DNA from: CAYPHJ01 sp964410485
GTDB taxonomy: Bacteria > Desulfobacterota > Binatia > UBA9968
DNA: 5,191 bases
Assembly (NCBI GenBank): GCA_964410485.1
Contig: CAYPHJ010000192.1
Coordinates: 1 to 5,191, forward strand
Direction: 5' to 3'
Under the pieces are notes generated by a model that was not told where the DNA came from, ran no database searches, and saw nothing but the letters and a program-made list of their open reading frames with translations. Of this stretch, positions 1-5,027 are shown one piece after another. The position numbers were made by a program, and so were the translations under genes. How positions within the stretch are numbered: position 1 is the stretch's first letter; each line of letters begins with the position of its first letter.

Positions 1-117
1 AAAAGCATGCCCTGAGCGTGGTCGAAGGGAGGGGCCAGGGGAGATTTTGGACAAGGGTGGCGCCGAGGCTTCCTTGTCATGTGCCGGTACAATCGTGTGA
101 TTCAACGTGATCGCCAT
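1..117 (-). CDS. VOC/glyoxalase-family protein, 5' fragment (probably disrupted; runs off the window)
   Basis: Minus-strand reading frame opening at ATG 117-115, 8 bases after a strong AAGGAGG (126-132), and open for 39 codons to the window edge. The first 19 residues, MAITLNHTIVPAHDKEASA, match the usual start of small vicinal-oxygen-chelate (glyoxalase/bleomycin-resistance/dioxygenase) proteins: a first beta strand with the metal-ligand-type His (H7), then a D-K-E-A helix start (residues 14-17). Family members normally continue with an aromatic-rich helix such as 'RFFAEIFGL'. Here the frame continues as PPLSKISPGPSL, which is not VOC-like, and codons 29-39 are read from a CCTGAGCGTGGTCGAAGGG intergenic-type repeat (11-29). 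I infer that the gene was broken by repeat DNA near positions 57-60, or that a rearrangement or assembly join lies there. The start and its ribosome site are well supported; the function is not recoverable from this fragment. Confidence 0.6.
   Translation of the reverse strand, partial: MAITLNHTIVPAHDKEASAPPLSKISPGPSLRPRSGHAF
11..29 (+). repeat. CCTGAGC...TCGAAGGG-type dispersed intergenic repeat
   Basis: CCTGAGCGTGGTCGAAGGG is a sequence type that recurs between genes in many soil bacterial genomes. A related string, CCTGAGC...TGCCGAAGGG, lies at 5130-5150 at the other end of this window. Here it falls inside the open frame of the VOC-like fragment, which suggests that the frame's tail is not original coding sequence. 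Confidence 0.5.
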
Positions 118-125
118 TGTTGCCG

Positions 126-132
126 CCTCCTT
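126..132 (-). promoter_or_regulatory. Shine-Dalgarno of the VOC-like fragment
   Basis: AAGGAGG on the minus strand with 8 bases to the ATG at 117. It is one of the best ribosome sites in the window and the main reason to accept a gene start this close to the edge. Confidence 0.65.
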
Positions 133-197
133 GATCGATCTCGAATAGAGAAGAGCGGTGCCACAATGAGATTAGCGCTCCTGATTACAGGATTTGG

Positions 198-216
198 TGT
201 CCATTCGGACATGTCC
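198..216. repeat. Overlapping short inverted repeats (GTCC/GGAC)
   Basis: TGTCC-ATTC-GGACA (198-211) is a perfect 5-bp stem with a 4-base loop. It overlaps the perfect 10-bp palindrome GGACATGTCC (207-216). It sits 80-100 bases upstream of the start of the VOC-like fragment, where an operator could lie, but nothing ties it to a regulator and chance is possible. Confidence 0.4.
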
Positions 217-313
217 TGACGCCCTGGGACGAAATCTCTTACCCAGTTCTTGGACCCGTGGTCACCGCTCTAAAGCCATTCTGCTCCCCCTTGGGCGCGC
301 GAGTCAAGGACGC

Positions 314-374
314 CAAAAAGATAAGGGATGTAAGCCAAAGGATAAAGGCAAAGGGATAAAGGATAAAAGAAAAT
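314..374. repeat. Degenerate AAAGGATAAAGG-type tandem tract
   Basis: Purine-rich run built from imperfect copies of GGATAAA / AAAGG units (for example AAAGGATAAAGG, AAAGGGATAAAGG and GGATAAAAG). A shorter version (AAAGGACAAAGGGTAAGGG) appears at 501-519. The strong strand asymmetry means the minus strand is a TTTATCC-rich run. It is non-coding; the origin is likely slippage or a dispersed repeat family. Confidence 0.6.
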
Positions 375-391
375 GACGTGATCGTGGAGCG
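361..391 (+). repeat. 31-bp degenerate direct repeat, copy 1
   Basis: Aligns without gaps to 518-548 with 25 of 31 identical bases. The shared core is GGATAAAA, then AAAA, then CGTG.TCGTGGA.CG. Both copies sit at the end of a GATAAAGG-like tract, so the repeat unit appears to be the purine tract plus this CGTGNTCGTGG end. Confidence 0.5.
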
Positions 392-425
392 AACGAATGT
401 TGGAGGTTCGATGTTGTGGCTGAGT

Positions 426-493
426 AGGAATCTGCGCAAACAGCACAGGGAAACAAAAGCAGATTCCTCGTCGCAAGGCTCCTCGGAATGACA
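426..493 (-). repeat. Dispersed repeat element, left copy (39-bp core at 455-493)
   Basis: Read on the minus strand, 493-455 begins TGTCATTCCGAGGAGC and ends GAATCTGCTTTT. It matches 34 of 39 bases of the plus-strand copy at 5028-5066, so the two are inverted relative to each other. Its inner end also forms a perfect 10-bp inverted repeat, AGGAATCTGC (426-435) with GCAGATTCCT (459-468), separated by 23 bases. This resembles a small non-autonomous hairpin repeat of the type scattered between genes in Acidobacteriota. No transposase is present. Confidence 0.65.
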
Positions 494-517
494 GCTAACT
501 AAAGGACAAAGGGTAAG

Positions 518-548
518 GGATAAAACAAAAAACCGTGTTCGTGGAACG
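518..548 (+). repeat. 31-bp degenerate direct repeat, copy 2
   Basis: Second copy of the 361-391 sequence (25 of 31 identical), in the same orientation. Together the copies bracket the 39-bp dispersed repeat at 455-493, so the intervening DNA may have been inserted or duplicated between them. Confidence 0.5.
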
Positions 549-551
549 TGG
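522..551 (-). terminator. Weak terminator-like hairpin downstream of the ThDP enzyme gene
   Basis: On the minus strand, 551-533 can fold as CC...GG plus GTTC-CAC-GAAC, interrupted by a 2x2 internal mismatch, and is followed by TTTTTTGTTTT (532-522). It begins about 63 bases past the stop codon at 615, a plausible place for transcription to end. The stem is short and the sequence overlaps a dispersed direct repeat, so the call is tentative. Confidence 0.3.
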
Positions 552-614
552 GAAAGACAAGAACGAAAACGGAGGGATGAAACGCTCTGCTCTCAACCCT
601 CAACTCTTCCCCAT

Positions 615-2261
615 CTACTCGCCCATTCTTGAATAATTGCTTTCGCGGCTTGTGATGAACTCCAGCAAAGCGGCTTTGCCGTCTTCGGTGACTTTTCTGG
701 CGCGTTGGATCGCGGGCGCGATTTGCTCCGGATCTTCGACCCGTTCGCTCCAGCCGCCCAATGCCCGGCCGATGTCGGCGTAGTTGCCGCCGAGATTCTG
801 TGTTTGAAAAAGCTCGTGGGAAGCTTTCATATGACGGGTTTCAGCGGCCATGAAGTTGTTGTTCAGCACGATAGTGAGAGTTGGAATGTTGCAGCGCACG
901 GCTGTCTCGAAGTCCAGACCTGTCATACCGAAAGCCGCATCGCCCATGAAATTCACGCAGAATTTTTCCGGTGCGGCCATCTTGGCGCCCATGATGAGGC
1001 CGAGGCCGGTGCCTAACGCATGGGATTTTCCCCAGCCAAGGTAACCGCGCGGGGTCGTGGCCTGGTAGAAGGGGACGAGTTGGTTGCGCGGGCTTCCGGC
1101 ATCATGCGTGATGATGGCTTCTTTGGCGTCGACGGTGCGCATGAACTCCGAAATGACCCGGTAAGGGTTGATGGGAACTTCTTTAGAAGTGAGCTTGGGC
1201 AACCACTGGGCCAGCCATGGCTCCTTGTATTTTTGGATCTCGGCGGAGACCGAGCCGTCCTTCTTTGCCGATTTTGCTCCCTGGGCATCCTTGACCGCTT
1301 CGATGAACTGCTGGAGCACGGGACGGGCATCGCCCAGGATGGGATAATCGGCAATGTAATGCTTGTTGATGTCGCGCTCATCGTTGGTCGCATGGATAAT
1401 GGTTTTTCCAGCCGGAATGGGCGCGGCAACGATGCTGTGGCGCGTCATGCTGCAGCCGACGGCGAAGATCACATCGGCGCGCTTGAGAAACTCAAAGACC
1501 GGAAGCGGCATGACGCCCGCACCGGTGCCCAGCGACAGGGGATGGTTTTCAGGGAACGCGCTTTTTCCCTCGAGCGTTGTGGTGACAGGGGCCTGCAACA
1601 GCTCCGCGAGTTGGACCAGCTCGCCGGACGCTTCTGCATAGAGCACGCCCTGGCCGGCGACGATGACCGGGTTTTTAGCCTGTGCGAGAACGCGGGCGGC
1701 TGCGGCAACGTCTCTAGGGTTTGGACCGCTCACCGTACGCTTGACGGGCGTGTAATTGAGCCTTGCATCGGGAATTTCCTCGGTCGCGACATCGGCGGGA
1801 ATTTCTACGAGAACCGGTCCCGGGCGTCCCAACTTGATCAGGCTGAAGGCGCGCCGCATGACATCGGTAACCTGATCGGCGCAAGCGATCTCTTCGGTCC
1901 ATTTGGTCACCGGTGCATAAGCCTGGACGGAGCGAAAGAAATGATGGACTTGAGAGGTGTTGCGCGCGTTGCCTATCGGCACAGCGAGTAGCGGCACCGA
2001 GTCGGAATACGCTGTGGTGATGCCGGAAAAAGCATTCTCGGCGCCAGGACCGGCTTGCATCGTGAAGACACCGATGCGTTGGCCGTTGGTCACGCGGCTA
2101 AAGCCGTCGGCGATGCCGACACCGACCCGTTCTTGGCGGCAAATGAGCGGGCGAATGCCGGCGGTGGCTGCCGCCTCGATCAATGTATTGGTCGGATAGC
2201 AACTCAAAAACTCAATCCCTTCGTGCTTGAGTATTTGTGAGACGGCGTCGACGACTCGCAT
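615..2261 (-). CDS. Thiamine-diphosphate-dependent enzyme, acetolactate synthase superfamily, substrate unknown
   Basis: A 548-residue cytoplasmic protein with the three-domain layout of ThDP decarboxylases/carboligases: N-terminal pyrimidine-binding domain (about 1-170), central Rossmann-like domain (about 185-325, with PVIVAGQGVLYAEASGEL at 198-215 and KSAFPENHPLSLG at 233-245) and C-terminal ThDP-diphosphate domain (about 385-535). E44 in RQERVGVGIADGFSR is the conserved cofactor-activating glutamate. G440-D441-A442 through N467-N469 is the GDx(about 25)NN Mg/ThDP motif, with Ala where GDG is usual. The segment LSCYPTNTLIEA (19-30) replaces the FGxPG loop of true acetolactate synthases, and a Lys/Ala-rich insert (324-345) separates the middle and C domains. 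There is no ilvN-like small subunit nearby, so I do not call it ilvB. The reaction is probably decarboxylation and/or carboligation of a 2-oxo acid, but the substrate is unassigned. The start is fixed by an AGGAGGT ribosome site; length is typical of the family. Confidence 0.9.
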   Translation of the reverse strand: MRVVDAVSQILKHEGIEFLSCYPTNTLIEAAATAGIRPLICRQERVGVGIADGFSRVTNGQRIGVFTMQAGPGAENAFSGITTAYSDSVPLLAVPIGNARNTSQVHHFFRSVQAYAPVTKWTEEIACADQVTDVMRRAFSLIKLGRPGPVLVEIPADVATEEIPDARLNYTPVKRTVSGPNPRDVAAAARVLAQAKNPVIVAGQGVLYAEASGELVQLAELLQAPVTTTLEGKSAFPENHPLSLGTGAGVMPLPVFEFLKRADVIFAVGCSMTRHSIVAAPIPAGKTIIHATNDERDINKHYIADYPILGDARPVLQQFIEAVKDAQGAKSAKKDGSVSAEIQKYKEPWLAQWLPKLTSKEVPINPYRVISEFMRTVDAKEAIITHDAGSPRNQLVPFYQATTPRGYLGWGKSHALGTGLGLIMGAKMAAPEKFCVNFMGDAAFGMTGLDFETAVRCNIPTLTIVLNNNFMAAETRHMKASHELFQTQNLGGNYADIGRALGGWSERVEDPEQIAPAIQRARKVTEDGKAALLEFITSRESNYSRMGE

Positions 2262-2266
2262 GAATG

Positions 2267-2273
2267 ACCTCCT
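2267..2273 (-). promoter_or_regulatory. Shine-Dalgarno of the ThDP enzyme gene
   Basis: AGGAGGT on the minus strand, 5 bases before the ATG at 2261-2259. It is a near-perfect anti-16S match and supports strong translation from this start. Confidence 0.8.
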
Positions 2274-2310
2274 GTAAAGTTAGTACGCCTCTTACCAGGA
2301 AGGCGGATTC

Positions 2311-2339
2311 AATACAATATAAAAGAATAAAGATGTTTC
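2311..2339 (-). promoter_or_regulatory. Candidate promoter in an AT-rich block before the ThDP enzyme gene
   Basis: The 93-base gap upstream of the ThDP gene holds the most AT-rich stretch in this part of the window. On the minus strand a weak sigma70-like pair can be drawn, GAAACA (2339-2334), 17 bases, TGTATT (2316-2311), giving a leader of roughly 40 bases. The hexamers match poorly; the AT-rich block itself is the stronger sign that this gene has its own promoter. Confidence 0.25.
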
Positions 2340-2354
2340 CCCGCTATGGAGCGA

Positions 2355-3128
2355 CTATGGTTGCCAAATCCGTCCACGCCAGTAGTAGTTGGCTAGACCT
2401 ATGTACTCGTGCAGAGAAGCATAGATCCTGCGAGCGGCGACTGTGCTGGGAAAAAACACAAACGGAGTGATTTGCAATTCACTGAGCGAAAAATCGCCCG
2501 GCGCGGCAATGGGTTCCGGCGCTGCGGCGCCGAATGCCAGCATGCTCCGCGGCATGTGCACCGCCGAGGTGACAAGTAGATAACGCTTCCATCCTTTCTG
2601 GCGAAGAATCTTGCTCACTTCGAGCGCGCTCTCGAAAGTATCGCGCGAGTGCTCCTCTCCGAGAATATGTTTTTTCGGCACGCCGAAACGCGCCAAGAAA
2701 TCGCGCGCGATCTGGTTTTCATTCACCGATGGCGTGAAAGGATTTACGTGACCACCCGAGACAAGGATCGGCTTGGGGCGGATGCGATACAGGCGGAGAG
2801 CTTCGTCCAAGCGCCGCAACATGTGTTCATCGAGGGCCGGAAACGGAACCAAACCTGTCGCTGGGACAACGCCGCTGGTCAGCACGACGATCACGTCATA
2901 GGGCTCTGCTTTTGTCGGATCAAGGAGCGGTACGTAACGCGATTCCAAGGGATAGCGAAGCGCGTAACTGAGAAAGATGCTATGGAGAGCGATGACCAGA
3001 CAGATGGTGGCGAAGAGGAGTTTTCTTGCCCAGGGCCGCCGCCAAAACACCAAGACAGCCAGCAGCAAAATGATCCAGGGCATGGGAGGAAGTATCAGTG
3101 TCTTTAGAAACTGCTTTATTACGAACAT
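2355..3128 (-). CDS. DUF218 family (YdcF/ElyC/SanA-like) membrane-anchored protein
   Basis: A 257-residue protein with two predicted N-terminal membrane helices (about 15-29 and 36-54, with R30-R31 and R35-K36 between them), followed by a DUF218 domain (about 78-235). Visible family motifs are DVIVVLTSG (78-86, normally VLG-G), LVSGGH (122-127), the E159..SRDTFESA segment (159-168) and LLVTSAVHMPRSM (184-196). The tail LHEYIGLANYYWRG (239-252) is the usual family C-terminus. E. coli relatives ElyC and SanA affect envelope integrity and peptidoglycan precursor supply, but their biochemistry is poorly defined, so a cell-envelope role here is inference. The ATG at 3128 gives the family's usual FLKTLILPP start; no purine-rich ribosome site precedes it, and no ATG, GTG or TTG lies in frame upstream before the stop at 3227-3225. 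It starts 107 bases after the GST stop. Confidence 0.88.
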   Translation of the reverse strand: MFVIKQFLKTLILPPMPWIILLLAVLVFWRRPWARKLLFATICLVIALHSIFLSYALRYPLESRYVPLLDPTKAEPYDVIVVLTSGVVPATGLVPFPALDEHMLRRLDEALRLYRIRPKPILVSGGHVNPFTPSVNENQIARDFLARFGVPKKHILGEEHSRDTFESALEVSKILRQKGWKRYLLVTSAVHMPRSMLAFGAAAPEPIAAPGDFSLSELQITPFVFFPSTVAARRIYASLHEYIGLANYYWRGRIWQP

Positions 3129-3164
3129 GAGGTGAATAAGTCGGCGGCAATCGTCCTGTCGCGC

Positions 3165-3178
3165 GCCGCTCCAGCGGC
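3165..3178. repeat. Short perfect inverted repeat between the GST and DUF218 genes
   Basis: GCCGCT-CC-AGCGGC, a 5-bp stem with a TCCA loop (or 6 bp with a 2-base loop). A second short one, GCCGTTTACGGC, lies at 3213-3224. Neither has a T-run after it on the minus strand, so they are not intrinsic terminators by themselves. Confidence 0.4.
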
Positions 3179-3235
3179 AACTCAGGTGCAGTGTTTTATT
3201 ACGTTGGCTGGCGCCGTTTACGGCTTAGCGGCGAG

Positions 3236-3880
3236 CTACTCCGCATCCGGTTGTTTTTCCGGCGCGGCATTGGCAAAAGCCGGCAAAGCCATGCAATTGG
3301 ATTCAACTGTGACCAGTGTTGGAAATGGAGAAAGGTCGGAACCAAAACGGCGGGCGTTGGCGAGCTGAGGGACGAGACAAATGTCGGCCAGAGTCGGCGT
3401 GTCGCCGAAACAAAACTTGCCGCGTCTGGAACCCCCGAGCACCATTCGCTCGAGCGCGGACAGACCAAGGTCGATCCAATGGCGCGCCCACGCGTTGGTC
3501 TCTTCCTCCGAGTGCTTCAGTTGCCGTCTCAGATATACGAGCACACGTAAGTTTTGAATGGGGTGAATTTCGCAAGCGACCACCAGCGCCATACTGCGTA
3601 CCAGCGCCCGGTCCGCCGGCTCGCTGGGCAACAATGGCGGACTTGGATAGCGCTCGTCGAGATACTCCATAATTGCCAGCGATTGCGTCAGGATGCGGCC
3701 GCTGTCTTCAAGTGCCGGCACCAGGGCCTGCGGATGAATCGATTTGTACGACGCCGCAAACTGTTCGCCGCCGCCGCGCCGCAAATGAATGGGAACCTGC
3801 TCGTACTGTACTCCTTTGATGTTGAGCGCGATCCTTACGCGGTAAGAAGCCGAGCTGCGAAAGAATGTGTAGAGTTTCAT
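3236..3880 (-). CDS. maiA: Maleylacetoacetate isomerase / zeta-class glutathione S-transferase
   Basis: A 214-residue soluble protein of normal length for the family. The N-terminal thioredoxin-fold domain (1-80) carries the zeta-class signature SSASYRVRIALNIKG (9-23), HPQALVPALEDSG (49-61, the cis-Pro region) and the glutathione-contacting TQSLAIMEYLDE (65-76). The helical domain shows the zeta hallmarks IHPIQNLRVLVYL (105-117) and FGDTPTLADICLVPQLANARRFG (158-180, including the helix N-cap Asp). The tail PEKQPDAE is also typical. The eukaryotic SSC cysteine is Ala here, as in many bacterial forms. The known reaction is glutathione-dependent cis-trans isomerisation of 4-maleylacetoacetate to fumarylacetoacetate in tyrosine/homogentisate breakdown; maleylpyruvate is an alternative substrate for some relatives. 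No hmgA, fahA or hppD is in view, so the pathway is inferred from family only. The start matches the family; the leader lacks a good Shine-Dalgarno and carries a 9-bp tandem repeat. Confidence 0.88.
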   Translation of the reverse strand: MKLYTFFRSSASYRVRIALNIKGVQYEQVPIHLRRGGGEQFAASYKSIHPQALVPALEDSGRILTQSLAIMEYLDERYPSPPLLPSEPADRALVRSMALVVACEIHPIQNLRVLVYLRRQLKHSEEETNAWARHWIDLGLSALERMVLGGSRRGKFCFGDTPTLADICLVPQLANARRFGSDLSPFPTLVTVESNCMALPAFANAAPEKQPDAE

Positions 3881-3890
3881 ATGTGTAATG

Positions 3891-3935
3891 GTGGTTCCAG
3901 CAGTTCCAGCCGTTCCAACAGTTCCAGCCGTTTAA
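3891..3935. repeat. 9-bp tandem repeat in the leader of the GST gene
   Basis: Four full units, GTGGTTCCA, GCAGTTCCA, GCCGTTCCA and ACAGTTCCA, plus a decayed fifth, GCCGTTTAA. The fixed core is GTTCCA. On the minus strand this is TGGAACNNN repeated, ending 10 bases before the GST start codon. Because 9 is a multiple of 3, the tract is open in frame with the GST back to a TAA (3934-3932), but it has no ATG, GTG or TTG, so it is not part of the protein. The perfect palindrome CGTTTAAACG (3929-3938) sits at its upstream edge. Confidence 0.75.
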
Positions 3936-3957
3936 ACGTTGCCAAGAAGCGAAATGC

Positions 3958-3967
3958 AATCGCGATT
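3958..3967. repeat. 10-bp palindrome AATCGCGATT after the propeller gene
   Basis: Perfect palindrome a few bases downstream (minus strand) of the propeller gene's stop codon at 3973. It could be a small hairpin or a protein site; it has no T-run and no known regulator match. Confidence 0.3.
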
Positions 3968-3972
3968 ACCGG

Positions 3973-4944
3973 TCAGGCGCCGAATTCCATGGATGTGATG
4001 CAAGGCAGCCCGCTCACAATGACGCGCGCGCCCGAATCATCGACCCGCAGGAGCGTTCCGTCTGAAGTTCCTGCCAACACGCCTTTCCCGTCAGGCGTCG
4101 CGCACATATGCATGACGCCGCCTTTAAGTTTTTCGATTACCGGCTCCCAGCGGGATCCCTTGTCGCGGCTGCGAAAGATGGCGGCGTTGGCGCCTTCTTC
4201 TCGAATCCACGTATTCGGCCGTCCCTTGGCGCTTCCGAGGTAAATATTGCCGCTGCCGTCTTCGGCCACGCACATGCCGTAATCATGAGTCGAAGGAGTG
4301 ATCTCTTCCCAATTGGCGGCGCGATCAAAACTGCGAAAAGCCTTATCGCCGCAGGCTGCGAAAACCATTCCCCGATTTGTTGCGCAGGCAAGGACCTCAT
4401 GAACGTCGGAATCGGTGAGACCGTTGTTTGCCGGCTGCCAACTACTGCCCGCGTCGTCGCTTAGCAACAAACCACCCACTTCGATGCCGGCGTAAAGGCG
4501 ATTGGGTGAGGAGGGGTCAAAGGTCAAATAGCGAGTGCGCGACTGGAGCTCCGGGCTGGGCGGGAATGTTGCGCCCGCACTGTTTGCCCGCACGCCTTCC
4601 AGTTCTTCCCAGCCACCGTTTTTGTTTCTGTAGACCGCCGAAGGAACTGTGCCGACCATCACCGTGCCGGGCAACGCCAGGAGGGAAAAGAGCATCATCT
4701 TGGGGACGTTTGGATTGGAACGCGCCCAGTGCGCGCCGCCGTCGGTCGTATAGAACAAGCCGGAATGCTCCGTGCCGGCATAGATCAACCGGGGATTTTC
4801 AGGATCGATGGACAGACAAGTCAGCGTCCAGTAGCTCAAGTCGCGTTTGACCTGCTTCCATTCACGTCCGTCCTCTTCGAAACGATACCAACCGGAAAAC
4901 GTGCCCACATGCAGCGCCCGGCTTTGCTCATTGGCTGTGCTCAT
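3973..4944 (-). CDS. Asp-box (BNR) repeat beta-propeller protein, probably seven-bladed, cytoplasmic
   Basis: A 323-residue protein built from about seven repeats, each a '(I/L/V)xxG(T/S)...' strand followed by a more or less intact Asp box, S/T-x-D-x-G-x-x-W. Repeats, numbered from the ATG at 4944: LHVGTFSGWYRF (11-22), IYAGT with TTDGGAHW (54-73), VMVGT with NKNGGW (95-112), LYAGI with SDDAGSSW (150-169), VFAAC with SFDRAANW (194-212), IYLGS with SRDKGSRW (234-266) and VLAGTSDG with VDDSGARV (289-308). Such proteins are often labelled 'exo-alpha-sialidase' or 'glycosyl hydrolase', but the Asp box is structural and no sialidase catalytic Arg triad or FRIP motif is seen, so enzymatic activity should not be assumed. 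There is no signal peptide or membrane helix. The ATG is chosen over an in-frame TTG two codons upstream because AGGAG lies 7 bases before the ATG but only 1 before the TTG. Function unknown. Confidence 0.85.
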   Translation of the reverse strand: MSTANEQSRALHVGTFSGWYRFEEDGREWKQVKRDLSYWTLTCLSIDPENPRLIYAGTEHSGLFYTTDGGAHWARSNPNVPKMMLFSLLALPGTVMVGTVPSAVYRNKNGGWEELEGVRANSAGATFPPSPELQSRTRYLTFDPSSPNRLYAGIEVGGLLLSDDAGSSWQPANNGLTDSDVHEVLACATNRGMVFAACGDKAFRSFDRAANWEEITPSTHDYGMCVAEDGSGNIYLGSAKGRPNTWIREEGANAAIFRSRDKGSRWEPVIEKLKGGVMHMCATPDGKGVLAGTSDGTLLRVDDSGARVIVSGLPCITSMEFGA

Positions 4945-4951
4945 TGCCAAA

Positions 4952-4956
4952 CTCCT
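4952..4956 (-). promoter_or_regulatory. Shine-Dalgarno deciding the start of the propeller gene
   Basis: AGGAG (within AAAGGAG, 4958-4952) on the minus strand. The distance to the ATG at 4944 is 7 bases, which is ideal, whereas the alternative TTG at 4950 would be 1 base away. This sets the protein at 323 rather than 325 residues. Confidence 0.75.
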
Positions 4957-5027
4957 TTCACGCTCCTATGAAAATTGGGGGAACCTCGGCCGCCCTTGTT
5001 CTCGGATCCGCCTTGGAGCCTTTTGAA

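Larger units (their letters stand above)
118..614. other. Gene-free region between the VOC-like fragment and the ThDP enzyme gene
   Basis: About 500 bases with no convincing gene on either strand. The short frames present are made of repeats and low-complexity purine runs, with no ribosome site or recognisable protein. It holds the leader of the VOC-like fragment, a GTCC/GGAC inverted repeat (198-216), an AAAGGATAAAGG-like tract (314-374), a degenerate 31-bp direct repeat (361-391 and 518-548), a 39-bp dispersed repeat (455-493) with an associated 10-bp inverted repeat, and a weak terminator-like structure (522-551). I could not assign 217-313 or 552-614. Confidence 0.7.

Noticed and set aside
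194..476. Short open frames on both strands in the left gene-free region
   Set aside because: Their translations are products of the GATAAAGG tract and the dispersed repeat. None has a ribosome site or family resemblance.
1020..1991. Long 323-codon open frame on the plus strand
   Set aside because: It is fully antisense to the ThDP enzyme gene and in the codon-aligned reverse frame, where scarcity of TTA, CTA and TCA codons in GC-rich genes leaves long open frames. No recognisable protein motifs.
615..2261. Naming the ThDP enzyme ilvB/ilvG (acetolactate synthase)
   Set aside because: The FGxPG loop is replaced, GDG is GDA, and there is no small subunit or branched-chain amino acid gene nearby.
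3165..3224. Intrinsic terminators after the GST gene
   Set aside because: The small GC hairpins lack a following T-run on the transcribed strand.
3891..3935. CRISPR-like array
   Set aside because: Units are 9 bp and contiguous, with no unique spacers and no cas genes. It is a simple tandem repeat.
3554..4243. 229-codon open frame on the plus strand
   Set aside because: It runs antisense across the GST start, the tandem repeat (read as a Ser-rich run) and the end of the propeller gene. Both antisense partners are clear family members, and the translation looks like no known protein.
3973..4944. Calling the propeller protein a sialidase
   Set aside because: Only the structural Asp boxes are present; the catalytic arginine triad, FRIP motif and a secretion signal are not seen.
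615..4944. A single functional operon or a new multi-gene system
   Set aside because: The genes are co-directional, but the gaps are 92-107 bases, the products share no pathway, and there is no hallmark effector, nuclease, toxin or transposase.
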